A stretch of DNA of 64,000 nt from Niebla homalea (taxonomy: Eukaryota > Ascomycota > Lecanoromycetes > Lecanorales > Ramalinaceae), in the NCBI GenBank assembly GCA_019925105.1, contig JAHGAU010000014.1, positions 1,054,001 to 1,118,000 of the forward strand, written 5' to 3'. Numbering within the stretch: the first letter of the stretch is position 1; each line of letters starts with the position of its first letter. A program made the translations under genes and the position numbers. Below, one piece after another: positions 50,099 to 61,505 of the stretch. The notes under the pieces were generated by a model. It saw only the letters and a list, made by a program, of their open reading frames with translations, had not been told where the DNA came from and did not search any database.

Positions 50099-52712
50099 AT
50101 CGTTATTAATATTATAAATTAATTTAGCTTATAAAACCAATATTAATTTAAAATATAAATATTTTCTTTTTATTTTTTTCTTAAAATAATTCTTATAATA
50201 ATTAATTTTACAAAATATAAAATTTATTTTTTAAAATCCTCGATTCAATTATAAGCTTTTCCCGAATTTGAGAAGTCATTAATACATTATTAATGATATA
50301 GTTTATTTCTTTAATAAACAAAAAAGCTATAAAAGCGGGTAAATATATTAATAAAAATCTATTCTTAATAATTAATAATAAATAATTTATTATATTTTTC
50401 GTAATAATATTTATGAATTATTTCCGAGTAACTTTATAATAAGACTATAATATATTATAAAGATCCTTTACGATTTAATCGTTATTATTAATATATATAT
50501 TAATTATATTTTAAAAGCGTATTAGCGGCTCCTCGTACTTACCGGATCCCGGGTATAAGCTTATAGTCTTTAGCCTCGTTTACCTATACCCGACACGATT
50601 TCGGTCGCTCGTTAATTCCCCGTTACTTAACTATTAAGTATAGTTTATAAAAGCTCCTTTATATATAATACCGCCGTTATTATTGCGTAATCTTATTACT
50701 TATCGTTCTTATATAAGTCCGTATAATCGTAAATCCCTTAAATAATAATATACGGGAAATCGTTTAATAACCTTACCGTTTTTATTTTAAAATATATTAT
50801 TTCATATTATTAATTAATTTTATTATAAATTATAATATCTTTTATTAATTAATTTATTAACGTAATAATTCCGTAATGTATTATTAAATTATCCGGATTA
50901 AAAGATTATAATAATCGTTAAATTATTAATAAAATAATATAATTATAACCGGCGTTATATTTAACCGCTTCGTTAATATAAGGATAATTTAACTTATGTT
51001 ATTAATTTTTTTTATGTTAAAATATTAATACTTTTTTTATATTTATATATTTTTAATTATTATCATTTATATAATTTAAATAATATAATAACCTTTTTTT
51101 TTAATAAATTATATTAAGTTAATTTAATACTATTAATAAAAAAGTTAAAAAAGAATTTAAATTTTTTATAATTTTAAACTTTTTACTTTATAATTTTTTT
51201 TTATATTTATATAATAAAACGCTTTTTATCCTTTTTATTAAATGTTTAATTATTATATTCTTTAATCGGATTAAATATTTCGGATTAAATATTTTTTCGG
51301 TAATATTTATTATTAATCCGATACGGATCGATTCGAAGAACCGGAATATATTTTTCGTTATTATAATAATAAAAACGATACTATATTTACCTTTTAAGAA
51401 ATAACTTATTATTATATAATAATCGTTAATCCTGCTTTTAATATAAATATTATTATTATAAAGTAATATAATAAATAAAAAAGGGTTTTTTCGTTTAAAA
51501 GTTTATATATGGTAACGTAATCGGTTTTTACTATATAAATTTATTTTATTATATAAATTTAATAATTTATAATTTCGTATTTATAGAAAATAATCGCCCG
51601 CGCTATTTATAATCCTAATAATATAAGTTTTCGGTTTATAAAGTTAACGTATCGCGAGAAAACAGGGTCGGCCCGTCCGCTTAACATAGCTTAATAGGCT
51701 CGGATACCTTTGCCTTAAAAAAGTTCTTTAAAATACTAAGATTATAAATATATTACTTAGGATTAATACGTTCCGTAAGCATCTTAAAATAGGGTAAATA
51801 CTAAAGCAATATTAAGCCGAAAAACGGAAGTTAATCATCTTTAATAGGGGAAAGATAGGATCTTGAAAGCCTTACGGTTAATAAACTTTTACGGTATAAC
51901 CTATTATAGTTTAATTAATTCGTTAATATTTAAATTAATTTAGGTATAATAATAGAAGTATTTAAATACTATAAATCGAAAATTGCGTAAATTTTATAGT
52001 AAATAATTATAATTAACTTTACTTATATAGAGCTATTCTTAATATCTAACTCTCTTTAACCAAATTTATTTACCCGTTACGTTATACCGTATTATTTTTA
52101 AAGTAAAGTTTACTAAAAATCGAATAAATTCTTTAATTACTCGGATACTTTTAATAATAATAGAAAGCTCCAAAGCCATAATATAAGGTCTTTAATTTAC
52201 CTAAATAGTTTATTAATTCTTTATTAATTTAATAATAAGATACTTAATTTCGATTCTTAATAAAATAGATTAAGGCCGGAAGCGTTAACCCTTATAAATA
52301 TAAGTAATATAAAATAAATTTTTTTATAAGATAAACGTCGTTAAACTTATAATTTATCCTTTACTTTAATATTCCTTGAAGTTTATATGTAAGTTTAATA
52401 ATTATAGTCTTATTTTTATTATAGAAAATCGATTTAATTAATATATATTCGTTATATACCTTAATTATTAATAAGGTTCTTAATCTTTACGACGCTATAG
52501 TCTGGTTTTTCCGAGACGTAATTAAATAAATAGAATTAATATACTTTTTTAGCAAAAATATCCTTATAAAAGTAAATATTTAACGAAGTACTTTTAAAAT
52601 AAGGCGGCAGTATTATAATAAGAATTAAACTTTTTATTACTATATAGCTTTATATATAGTCTCACTTTATATATAATAATAATCAAGCAACTTACACCTC
52701 TCAATTTCAATA
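50099..52712 (+). mobile_element. Degenerate Ty1/copia-like element (D0), + strand, 3' end at 52712
   Basis: The right end (about 52,635-52,712) is the reverse complement of the left terminus of elements D1 and D2 (CTTACACCTCTCAATTTCAA). About 150 bp inside, the + strand reads DAIVWFFRDVIK-IELIYFFSKN, resembling the end of copia RNase H. The rest is too decayed to read. The left limit is unknown; I place it only after the MITE. A GC-richer patch lies at about 51,590-51,715, with no feature recognised. Confidence 0.4.
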
Positions 52713-52921
52713 ATTATAAATAAATTAAATATTTCATAGCTTTTTAATTTTATATTTCTATTTACCTTAATAGAAAATAATAAGGGTTACTTCGAAAAAA
52801 GTAAATATAAAAAGCTTTTTAACTTTATTAATAAGCGTAAAACCTTACGGTATATATAAATAGTAATTTAATTATTTTTAAGCTATTAAGTAATATCCGT
52901 TAAGTTTATTATCGATTAAAT

Positions 52922-53345
52922 ATTAAGCGAATATAATAAAAGTTTTACCTTAATAATATCGGTTTACCGTTTTATAATCCTTATAAAACCATATAAAAAA
53001 AAGAAGACGGGAGTATTTAAAATTTTAATACATTTAATTTTAACCGTATTATTAAATATCCGTTTAACCTTTATATTACCGATTATAAAATTATATCAAA
53101 AAATAGAAAACAGGAATATCTGGAACTTTAATACGTTTAATCTTAACCGTATTATTAAATACCCGTTTAACCTTTGTATTACCGATTATAAAATTATATA
53201 GGAAAAAAAAAACAGGAATATCTGGAACTTTAATACGTTGAATCCCGATTATATTATTAAGTGCCCGTTTAATTTTTATATTATTAACTATAAGATTATA
53301 TAAGAAAAAAAAGACGGAGGTATTTAAAACCTTAATACGTTTAAT
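52922..53345. repeat. Tandem array, 102 bp period, about four units
   Basis: Units begin (C/T)TTTAATACGTTTAAT at about 53024, 53126, 53228 and 53330, exactly 102 bp apart, with a partial unit before. Each contains ATTATTAAATACCCGTTTAA and AGGAATATCTGGAA-like blocks. 102 bp equals 34 codons, so a repeated protein motif is conceivable, but every frame carries stops in some unit. It lies between D0 and D1, within 52713-53557, which otherwise shows nothing recognisable. Confidence 0.75.
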
Positions 53346-53557
53346 ACCGTATACTATAAAGGTATGTTATAGTACGTTAATAGACATTCTAGTATATCTT
53401 TTTAAATATAACTTAATATAATAATAACTTTATAATATATATATAAATCAAATTATATATTCCTTTAATATTGAATTATTTTATTATTTAAGTAATAAAG
53501 ATATAATTTATTTCCGGAGTTATATTTATATTAACTTTATAATATATATAATTCTTA

Positions 53558-56500
53558 TATTGAAATTGAGAGGTGTAAGTTGCTTGATTATTATTATGTA
53601 CAAAGTGAGACTATATATAAGGCTACATACCGTTATTTTACTTAAGTTTAATACGTCCGTTTTATTTAATTTAATCCGCGTTACGTAATCTCTTAAGTAG
53701 CGATCCTATATATTTAATATTCCTTTTCGAACTTTATATATAGCCTGTAAATTTTACTTATTAAATAACTTCTTTATAGCCCTAACGTTATGTCCTTTTA
53801 TATAAAAGTTTAATCACTATATTTACTACGTAGCTCCCCTGGTTATTAAGTGGCTAGCTCCCCTATATTATTACCCCCTACCTCCTATTATTTATTACCC
53901 GGTTTATTATTAAGTCCGCCGTCGGTAAGTATATGGTCTTTAAATTATCGATATAATAACTCCTTAAAGCTTAAAGCCTATTTAAACTATATAAAGGTTT
54001 TAATAAATAAAACCTTTATTAACCCGTTAATAACTTACTCCGTAATATAAATATACTTAAGATTAACGGTATTAACCTTAAATTGTTCCCGTAAATAATA
54101 TAGTTAAATATTTATATACTTTATTCTTATATAATATACCGGGTTTTTAATCAATACGATAGCCCTTTAATTATTATTATAAATTATAATAATAAGTATA
54201 TATTCAGTTTTAATAAGTTATATTTACTTTAATAAGTCTTTTAATTAAATAATTTCCTTAATAACCTACGTTTATCCTATATATTCGGCTTTATGAATAA
54301 ATAACGTTATAGTTAATTGCCTTTTTAACGATTAATAAATCGGAGTACTTTTTATATTAAAAAGGTAACTTAAGGTTAACCTATAGGTAAAGTCGACCGT
54401 AAAATTAAAGTCAATATATTTATTAAGAGTTTTAAGTTTACCCTTATATATTAATTAAAAGTATATAATAATCCGTAAATAATATATAATTTACCTTATA
54501 TATAGCTAATATTAATAAAATAGATTTATAGAATACCGGTTAATAACTATTACCGTATAGGTTATATTTAATTATATATTAAGTATAATAGATATTAATA
54601 AGCTTACGGTTAATTAATATTATTATTTAAATTCCGATTTCGCCTGGTAACCTTTAAGTAATAGTTCCGGCTTAAAATTAACTCGTATAAGTATATACGT
54701 CGGGTAAACTTTTTATTGATTATAATTTTAAATTACCTTTTTAATATAAACTTCTTAATTAAAACGGATTATTTAATTTTATTAATCCTAAATAATAATA
54801 ATATTTAAATAATAACTTATTAATTTTAAATTAAATATACGGAATTCCTTATTAAGTATAGTTTTTAAGTCCTAAATTCCTTATTTAAACGGATTAATTA
54901 TTAAGACGTTATCTATATAAATAATTATAATTATACCGGTTTTAAGGTAAAAAAATACATAATAGTCCGTATAAATAAGTTTAAAGTTTTATATAATTAT
55001 AAATTCTTAAAACCGATTATATTATAACCGTAATAATTACTTTAATTTATATAAGTTTTTCTTAAGCTTATAATAGAGCTTTTTACCGTTTTTACCGGTT
55101 TTTTCTTATCCTTTTAACTATTTTACGTATATTTTTTCTTTAATAAAACCGTAAAAGAACGTTATTTTAACGTTTATTTACTTTAATTCCCAATTATTAA
55201 CCGCTATAAAAGTAAAGAGAACCTTATAGCTTATAAGTTTTATTATTAAGGTAAACGTTTTATTATAATCGATACCTTTACGTTATTTAAAATTACGTAT
55301 TATTTACCGGGTTTTAAATAAACTATATTACTATTAACTTTACGTTTAAAAGTATAAACCTATTATTTTTATAATATCGTTATACCGGTGAGGATCTGGC
55401 TTTACGTAATTAAGATTTAAGTATTATTTTCTTTAAAAGAACCATATTCATTATTTTCTAGTAACTCTTAATTTATCTAAGTATATTTATTTATTATAGC
55501 TTCTTTATAGGTTTTAAATTTAATGAGTTCCGGGGCTATTTTAAAAAATATCAAGGTTAAAAAGCATAATAGTTCATCTTTATTATAAATTAATAACGCC
55601 GAAAAAAAGAATGGATTTAATAATATGTTATACGGTTTATTAAGAAATATAAAGTTAAGGTTATTTTTAATTAAGTTTTTAAATTAGTACTTCTACCCTT
55701 AATTATAATTAATCTTTAAATTTTTAACCGTTAAACTTAAAAGATCTAATAAAGCCGTTTATTAAGTAAAAATTACCGTTAAATATATAGGTCGATTAAT
55801 AAGGATAAGGTTAACTATAGCCGGACGTCTAAGTTAATCGATAAAGGTAAAGCCTATATTTGTAATATCCGTCTTAATTAAACCGTAATTCTTAAACCTC
55901 TCTTTTAAATTAAGGTTTTATTATAGTTTTCTTGTTTTTTTAAGCTTTTAAATTTAATTAATAAACTTTTTATAATCTAAGTTATTTAACGGTATTACCC
56001 GTTTTTCTTTAATATATATATTATATATGTTCTTTGTTATAAAATTGAACCGTTTTACCCGTAAATTAATTACCTTACAGTATTTATTAATTTTTTTATT
56101 TAAATTTATTAAAATATACGGTTCCGATTTATTATTAAGCTTTATTTAATAATTTATTATTCTTACATATATAATTAATCTTAAAATCCGTATATAGGAT
56201 ATATCCGGTTTTTTATTATATTAAACTTAATATAATATTACCTTTTTAAGCTATATATATAATATCCGTATAATTATATAATCTATTATTTAAATTAACT
56301 CCGGTTAAAAGTTTTTAAATATCCCCCCCGTTATTTATATAACCTTAATCTTTTCTTTAATTTTTTAATTATTTTTTTTATTAATTAAATTTTATTTAAA
56401 GCTTTTATATACCGTTATTTTAAAGATAATTTTATATTACTTTATATAGTCTAAGAAGGCTTCAAACGTATATTTATCCCCGTTATCGGCTTAAAGGCGT

Positions 56501-57925
56501 TTAATCTTTTAATCCGGGGGTTATTTATATTTAACTTTAAACTTTTTAAACCGCTAAATTACGTTTAATTTATATATTAAAAAATAAACGTTTAATTTAT
56601 ATATTAAAAAATAAACCTTTAATATTATAATTTTATTATTATAAAAGGTTATATAATATATTAGTTTATTATACCCTTAAGGATTAATTATCCTTAAAAG
56701 GTTTATATAAATAAATTTTAACGGATTCTTTATAAACTTAAAGTATTTTTTATATAATTAAAAGTATAATTAACCGGTAATATAATACGTATAATAAGCG
56801 TTTTTAACTTTATTATTATTATAATATTTACGTTTAAAATCTATCCCGGTAAATACGTCCGTTAATTGGAATAGTTTTTAAGCTTTAAAATAACTTATAT
56901 ATATATGTTAAGTAAATATAATTAAAAATATATTAAACGCCGTTATAATAAGGGTAAATTCTTATAAATTAATTATAAATAAACCGTTTTACTTATTATA
57001 AGTAAGCTTTTTTTTATTATATATTACCGTCCGGACCGTCCGTATTATATTAAGTTAAGTTTTATAGTTTAAAAGTTATATTTTAAATATAAAATTAATT
57101 AAGTTTATTAAAGAATATACTATATTCGTAAATTTTATTTTAATTAACTTATTATATATCCTATATATTATATAAGTAATATTTATACTTTTTATATAGT
57201 TTATTCTTATTAACTTAAAGCCTAAAAACGTAAATTAATAAGGTTTTAATTCCCCTTAAAAGAATCTTTTTTTATATAAAATATATTAATTATAATTACT
57301 ATTAAGGATTATTAACTTTTATAAATCTATTAAAATAACGGATATTATTATTATTAATTATTATATATATATTAATAAGTAAAAATTTATTATTAAAAAA
57401 TTTATAAGTATAATAATTTCCTTAATAATTTTAAACTTCTTAATATAAAACTTTATAAGCTTTTTTTTTTAAGGTAAATTTTTTAATATTTATTTTTAAT
57501 ATATTTATTATTATGCTTTTTTTAAGTATAATATTAATAAATAAGTTTCTTCCGGATCTTGTTAAAGGTTTTTTTATTGTTTTTCTTTAATAATTCTTTA
57601 TAAGTTTATATCGAGACGTTTAATTATTAAATAACCATTTAAGTTTTTTTATTATAAGCTTTTTATATAATATCGTAAAATTTAAGGGTACTTAAGTTTT
57701 ATTATATAGCCGTTTAAGTAAATACCGAATATTATATTTATTATAATTCCTTAAGTTTAATTAAGAATATTTAAATAATAAAATAATCCGGGATAATTAA
57801 AAAGCTATTAATGACCTTAATTTTAATATAAACTTTTTAATAATAATTATTATATTTATCAATTATTATATTCGGGGTTATTTATAAGCTTATAAGCTTT
57901 TAAGTAAGCTTTATATATAGCCTAA
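53558..57925 (-). mobile_element. Ty1/copia-like element D1, - strand, RIP-degenerate
   Basis: The left end begins TATTGAAATTGAGAGGTG, the RIP form of TGTTGAAATTG in D2, and the two copies stay colinear for at least 2.5 kb. The - strand of about 55,470-54,900 encodes a decayed copia RT: KGIDYNKTFTLIIKLISYK, then NNWELK-INVKITFFYG, and the catalytic box YIDN at 54919-54908 (YVDD in active enzymes). The right side (5' end of the element) is interrupted at 57926 by another LTR element, and no right LTR was found. A perfect 27 bp tandem duplication sits at 56562-56615. Confidence 0.65.
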
Positions 57926-58308
57926 TGTTAGACAGGTCCGCCGGCTCACAGCTGGCGGGGCTAGTCAAAAGGGGTTTAAAGAAGACGTAAAGTATAACTG
58001 TAGATTTAATATTTAGATTTAAAAGGTAGACTAATTCTTAAGGAACTATAAACTAATTAGACGTAAACCTATCTTAAATAACCGGTCTTAAAGGTAACTT
58101 GGACTACGGTGGTAATAACTTTAACCCCGGTTATAGTTACGTATATCCATATATAGAAGGTTTAAACTTTTAAAGCCTTTAATTCTAAAAGTTACCGCTT
58201 AAACGGTTACGTTACTTAATTATAGCCCTTAAATAAGCTAAAGTTTAATATACTTAATATATATTAAATACTTATTAAGCATTAAGCGTTAATAATACCT
58301 CCCCCTTT
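57926..58308 (-). repeat. Left LTR (372 bp) and polypurine tract of a - strand gypsy-family element
   Basis: It begins TGTTAGACAGGTCCGCCGG (unmutated) and ends AATAATA at 58297. It is followed by CCTCCCCCTTT (58298-58308), the complement of a polypurine tract, so the element reads on the - strand. Its left end resembles the reverse complement of the G1 LTR: TGTTAGAC, GGCGGG, AAGAAGACGTAA and TTAATTCTTAAGGAACT-like blocks in the same order. It is thus a related but distinct subfamily. The left flank is CCTAA; the right LTR was not found. Confidence 0.6.
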
Positions 58309-60645
58309 ATACTTTAATCCTTAGAAATATAGGTTATATAAATAAATAATAATATTATAAAGAAAACGTTAACGTATAACCGGTATATACGTAAAGTTCG
58401 TTAAAAACCTATTATTAAAACCTAATAGAAAAAGGGTAAAGGGAAAAGAATCTATACGTATATTTTAGAGTATATATTAAGAACGTTATTTAATATATTA
58501 AACGTAATAAAATACTATATATTAATATATAATTAATATATTATCATAAAGCTTATTAAAAACCCCTTTATAAAACCTAATAAAAAAAAAATAAAAAAAA
58601 GTCTTAATAATGCTAATTAATAATTAGGTTATTACTTAAGAATTTACTTATTAATTTATTACGGTATAACGATAGTTAAATAATAAAAAGTTTATTGTTA
58701 TTTTAAACTTCTTTTTTTTCTTTCCTTAATAATTTTAATAATTTTTATAAATATATTATACATAAACTTTAATTACGATATTTAATTAATATATAAAAGT
58801 AATTTTTATTTATATCTTTATTATTATTATAATAAGTTACGTTAACTATACGTAAACGTTTATATACTTAATATAATAATAATCTATAATAATAATAAAT
58901 AAACGTACATTAATATAACGTAAATAAAAAAATAAAGTAAATATTATCTTAATATCTTAACGTATAATATTTATATAATATAATAACGTTTTATTAACGT
59001 TTTATAATAAGAATATATTTGTAAGTAAATAAAAATTAATAATATATAAATATTTTATACTTTATATATTTTTTATAAAATAAGCTTTATATTTATAATA
59101 TTAATTCTTATAACCGATATAAGTTTAAAGGTTATAATAACCGTTATTATACCGTAAGATTATATTATTATTAAAGTTTTGGTATTTTAATTAAATATAG
59201 TTCTTAAATAAGCTTATTAAGAAGGTACGTAAGGTAATACGTAAACTTAATCGGGCGTTACGGCCCCGGGAAAAATCTTATTTATTATATTAATATAATA
59301 AATTTTTTTATAAGTTTAAAGTTTAATATAAATTATACGGATATATAGAAGCGATACATTATATATTTAAGCTAATATATCGTTATATCCGATTAAAAGC
59401 TTATAGGTCGATAGCGGCCCTTAAGGGGGAAATAAAGAAATAATTATTTCGGGCCCTTACCGCGGAAACGGAGGTCGTTAAATTTAAAATAAAAATATAT
59501 ATCGATATAACAATAACTCGATATTAACGTTAATATATTTTAAATAAAGAATAATACGGAAAAAAACCGGGCTTCCTTTATTAAACGTTCCGTTAATTAC
59601 TTTAAATTTAAGGACTTTAAGACGGACGAAGATAAGGAAAAGGATATAAAGATAAAGGAGGTATAATTTATTTTAATAGCGGTAATTAAAAGGTCGGCCT
59701 TAATTCCGGAAAATAACAATTCTTAAATATATTAAAGAGCCTTTTAACCCGTTAATATTAAGGTCGGGTTAACTTTAAAATAAAAAAGGAATAAAAACGT
59801 AAGGTTATTATATTCCGTTTAATCCGTTAATATTTATCCGGCTTTAAAAGTATAAGAAAAAAAAAAAAAAGAAGGAAAAGAAAGTTTATTATATTAATAC
59901 GATAATATTATAAATTATTTTTATTTTCTTTATATATATTATAAATATTTAACGTTTAACGTTTAAGTACTTATAGTTTATATATTATTAAATAGTAATA
60001 TAAATATAATATTAAAGCCCTTAAAATATTAATTAAATTATAATATATCTTAATTAATCTTTAATTGTTAATACTTTAACTTTACTTTTTTTTAACTAAA
60101 TATTAATTTATTAATAAGCACCTTTAAGTATTTATAATTTATTTCTACGTTTTTATATTTACGGTATTATTATATTTATAAATTAACTATTATAATTATA
60201 ATAAATAAATAAACGCTATTATAACGTTAATTATATTAAACGTATCGCGTTTTATTAAATAGAATTATAATAAATCTTTAATAACTTACGTAAGGGAAAA
60301 ACGTATTAATAAAGTAAATTACGATATTAATTATTATATATAATTATTAATTATAATATAAAACTTTTAATTATCGTAATATTAACTTTATACCCGTTTC
60401 TTCTTCTTTTACGTTATTTTATTATATTACTTCTATAGCTTTTATATGTTATTTAAGTTATCCGTTAAAACTTATTAATTTTATTTAAAGCCTTAATTAA
60501 GTTACTTAATTTTATATTAAATACCCCGGAAGTTCTTAATATAATCTATAATTTCTTTAATCTCTTATTCTTCTTTATTATTAATAAGTTTTAAGGGATA
60601 TATTATTGCTTTTACCATTTTATTATTAACTTAAGCATAATATAT
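58309..60645. other. RIP-mutated sequence, probably interior of the 57926 LTR element
   Basis: No domain could be read. A purine-rich, coding-like + strand stretch at about 59,550-59,880 (contains DFKTDEDKEKDIKIKEV) runs against the orientation implied by the LTR, so it may belong to something else. Long A-runs at 59,853-59,868. No right LTR is visible before 60,646. Confidence 0.35.
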
Positions 60646-61100
60646 GTCAGGGAACTGATATATGAGGTCTAGCTATGAACGGAATAATAGCTATGGTGGT
60701 GTCTATGGTACAGGATGCACCCATCATATGAGTATGGGTGCCAAGGAGCTAGACCTTATGGGGTAAGTAGGCCGAGGCTGGGAGCAAGGCCTACTGGAAC
60801 CATGATACGATCCCCCCCTTCACGACGGTGAGCTCCTGCTACCTAGACCAAAACCACCCTTATCGGACCTGAGTATAGCCTTAAAGAAACACTGAGTATG
60901 TTGATATTACCTTCAGCAAGCCTGGTGGTTAAGTGGTGAAGGCCGAGTAACCCGGGTTGAAAAAAGCTCCTGAAAAAAGGTGAAAAAATCGACAAAAATC
61001 GAGTATGCAAAGGTGAAAAAATCGACTTAAGTTGACTCAATTAGCGTAATCTCCGGGGTAAAACCGAGTCATATACTTTCTGTTAAAAAGGGGTTTAGTG
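60646..61100 (+). mobile_element. Unmutated GC-rich block, probable LTR of a further element, with strong hairpins
   Basis: It begins TGTCAGGGAACTG at 60646, after RIP-mutated DNA; TGTCAG is also how the Copia-M and Copia2 LTRs start. It contains three stem pairs: GGTCTAGCT/AGCTAGACC (60666-60674 / 60747-60755), GCACCCAT/ATGGGTGC (60717-60724 / 60734-60741) nested inside it, and GTAGGCC/GGCCTAC (60767-60773 / 60788-60794). Further right, GGTGAAAAAATCGAC occurs twice (near 60980 and 61011). A 65-codon - strand ORF (60843-61040) has no recognised motif. Its right boundary is uncertain. LTR identity is an inference from the TG start. Confidence 0.45.
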
Positions 61101-61505
61101 TAAGGTTATTACCGTTAACGCCGTTTTAAAACTGAAGCGATTAATAAGATGCCCGTAGGTAAGCCGGCTTTTACCCCATATAGGTAAGCTGAAGCCGTAA
61201 TAATAGCTCTTACCCTTAATACCGTCGTTACACTTATAGATATAATATGATTTTTACCTCTTATTCCACCTATAATATTATCCTTACCCGTATTACTACC
61301 AGTGTTAACCGTTACCTAGTTACTAGTTATTCCGGCTTATAGGTCCTAATCCTTAACTTAAGGGCCCCGTAATTATTAACGTCTTATAGGCTTATATCGT
61401 AATAATATAGTTACCGAAAGATTTATAAAGACGAAGGAGATTGATCTATTTATTAAATAAAAAGTTAAATTAAAATTAATACTATTATAGTAAACTCACT
61501 ATTAT
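61101..61505. other. Intermediate-composition sequence left of D2
   Basis: It is partly RIP-mutated. A + strand frame containing a GPRNYQRLIGLYRNNI-like run near 61,355-61,410 resembles the N-terminal gag motif of some copia elements (L-GP-NY--W), which would fit an element whose 5' LTR is the block at 60646. Evidence is weak. Confidence 0.3.

Noticed and set aside
52712..53558. Solo DNA transposon bounded by inverted copies of TATTGAAATTGAGAGG.
   Set aside because: Each inverted end continues outward into copia-like sequence (D0 and D1), so two facing copia ends explain it better. Kept only as an open question in the findings.
53850..54050. 66-codon + strand ORF.
   Set aside because: It lies antisense in copia element D1; the matching region of D2 (61,820-61,990) does not keep it open as a gene.
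60843..61040. 65-codon - strand ORF in unmutated DNA.
   Set aside because: The block looks like non-coding LTR sequence with hairpins and A-rich repeats; there is no recognised motif and no splice context.
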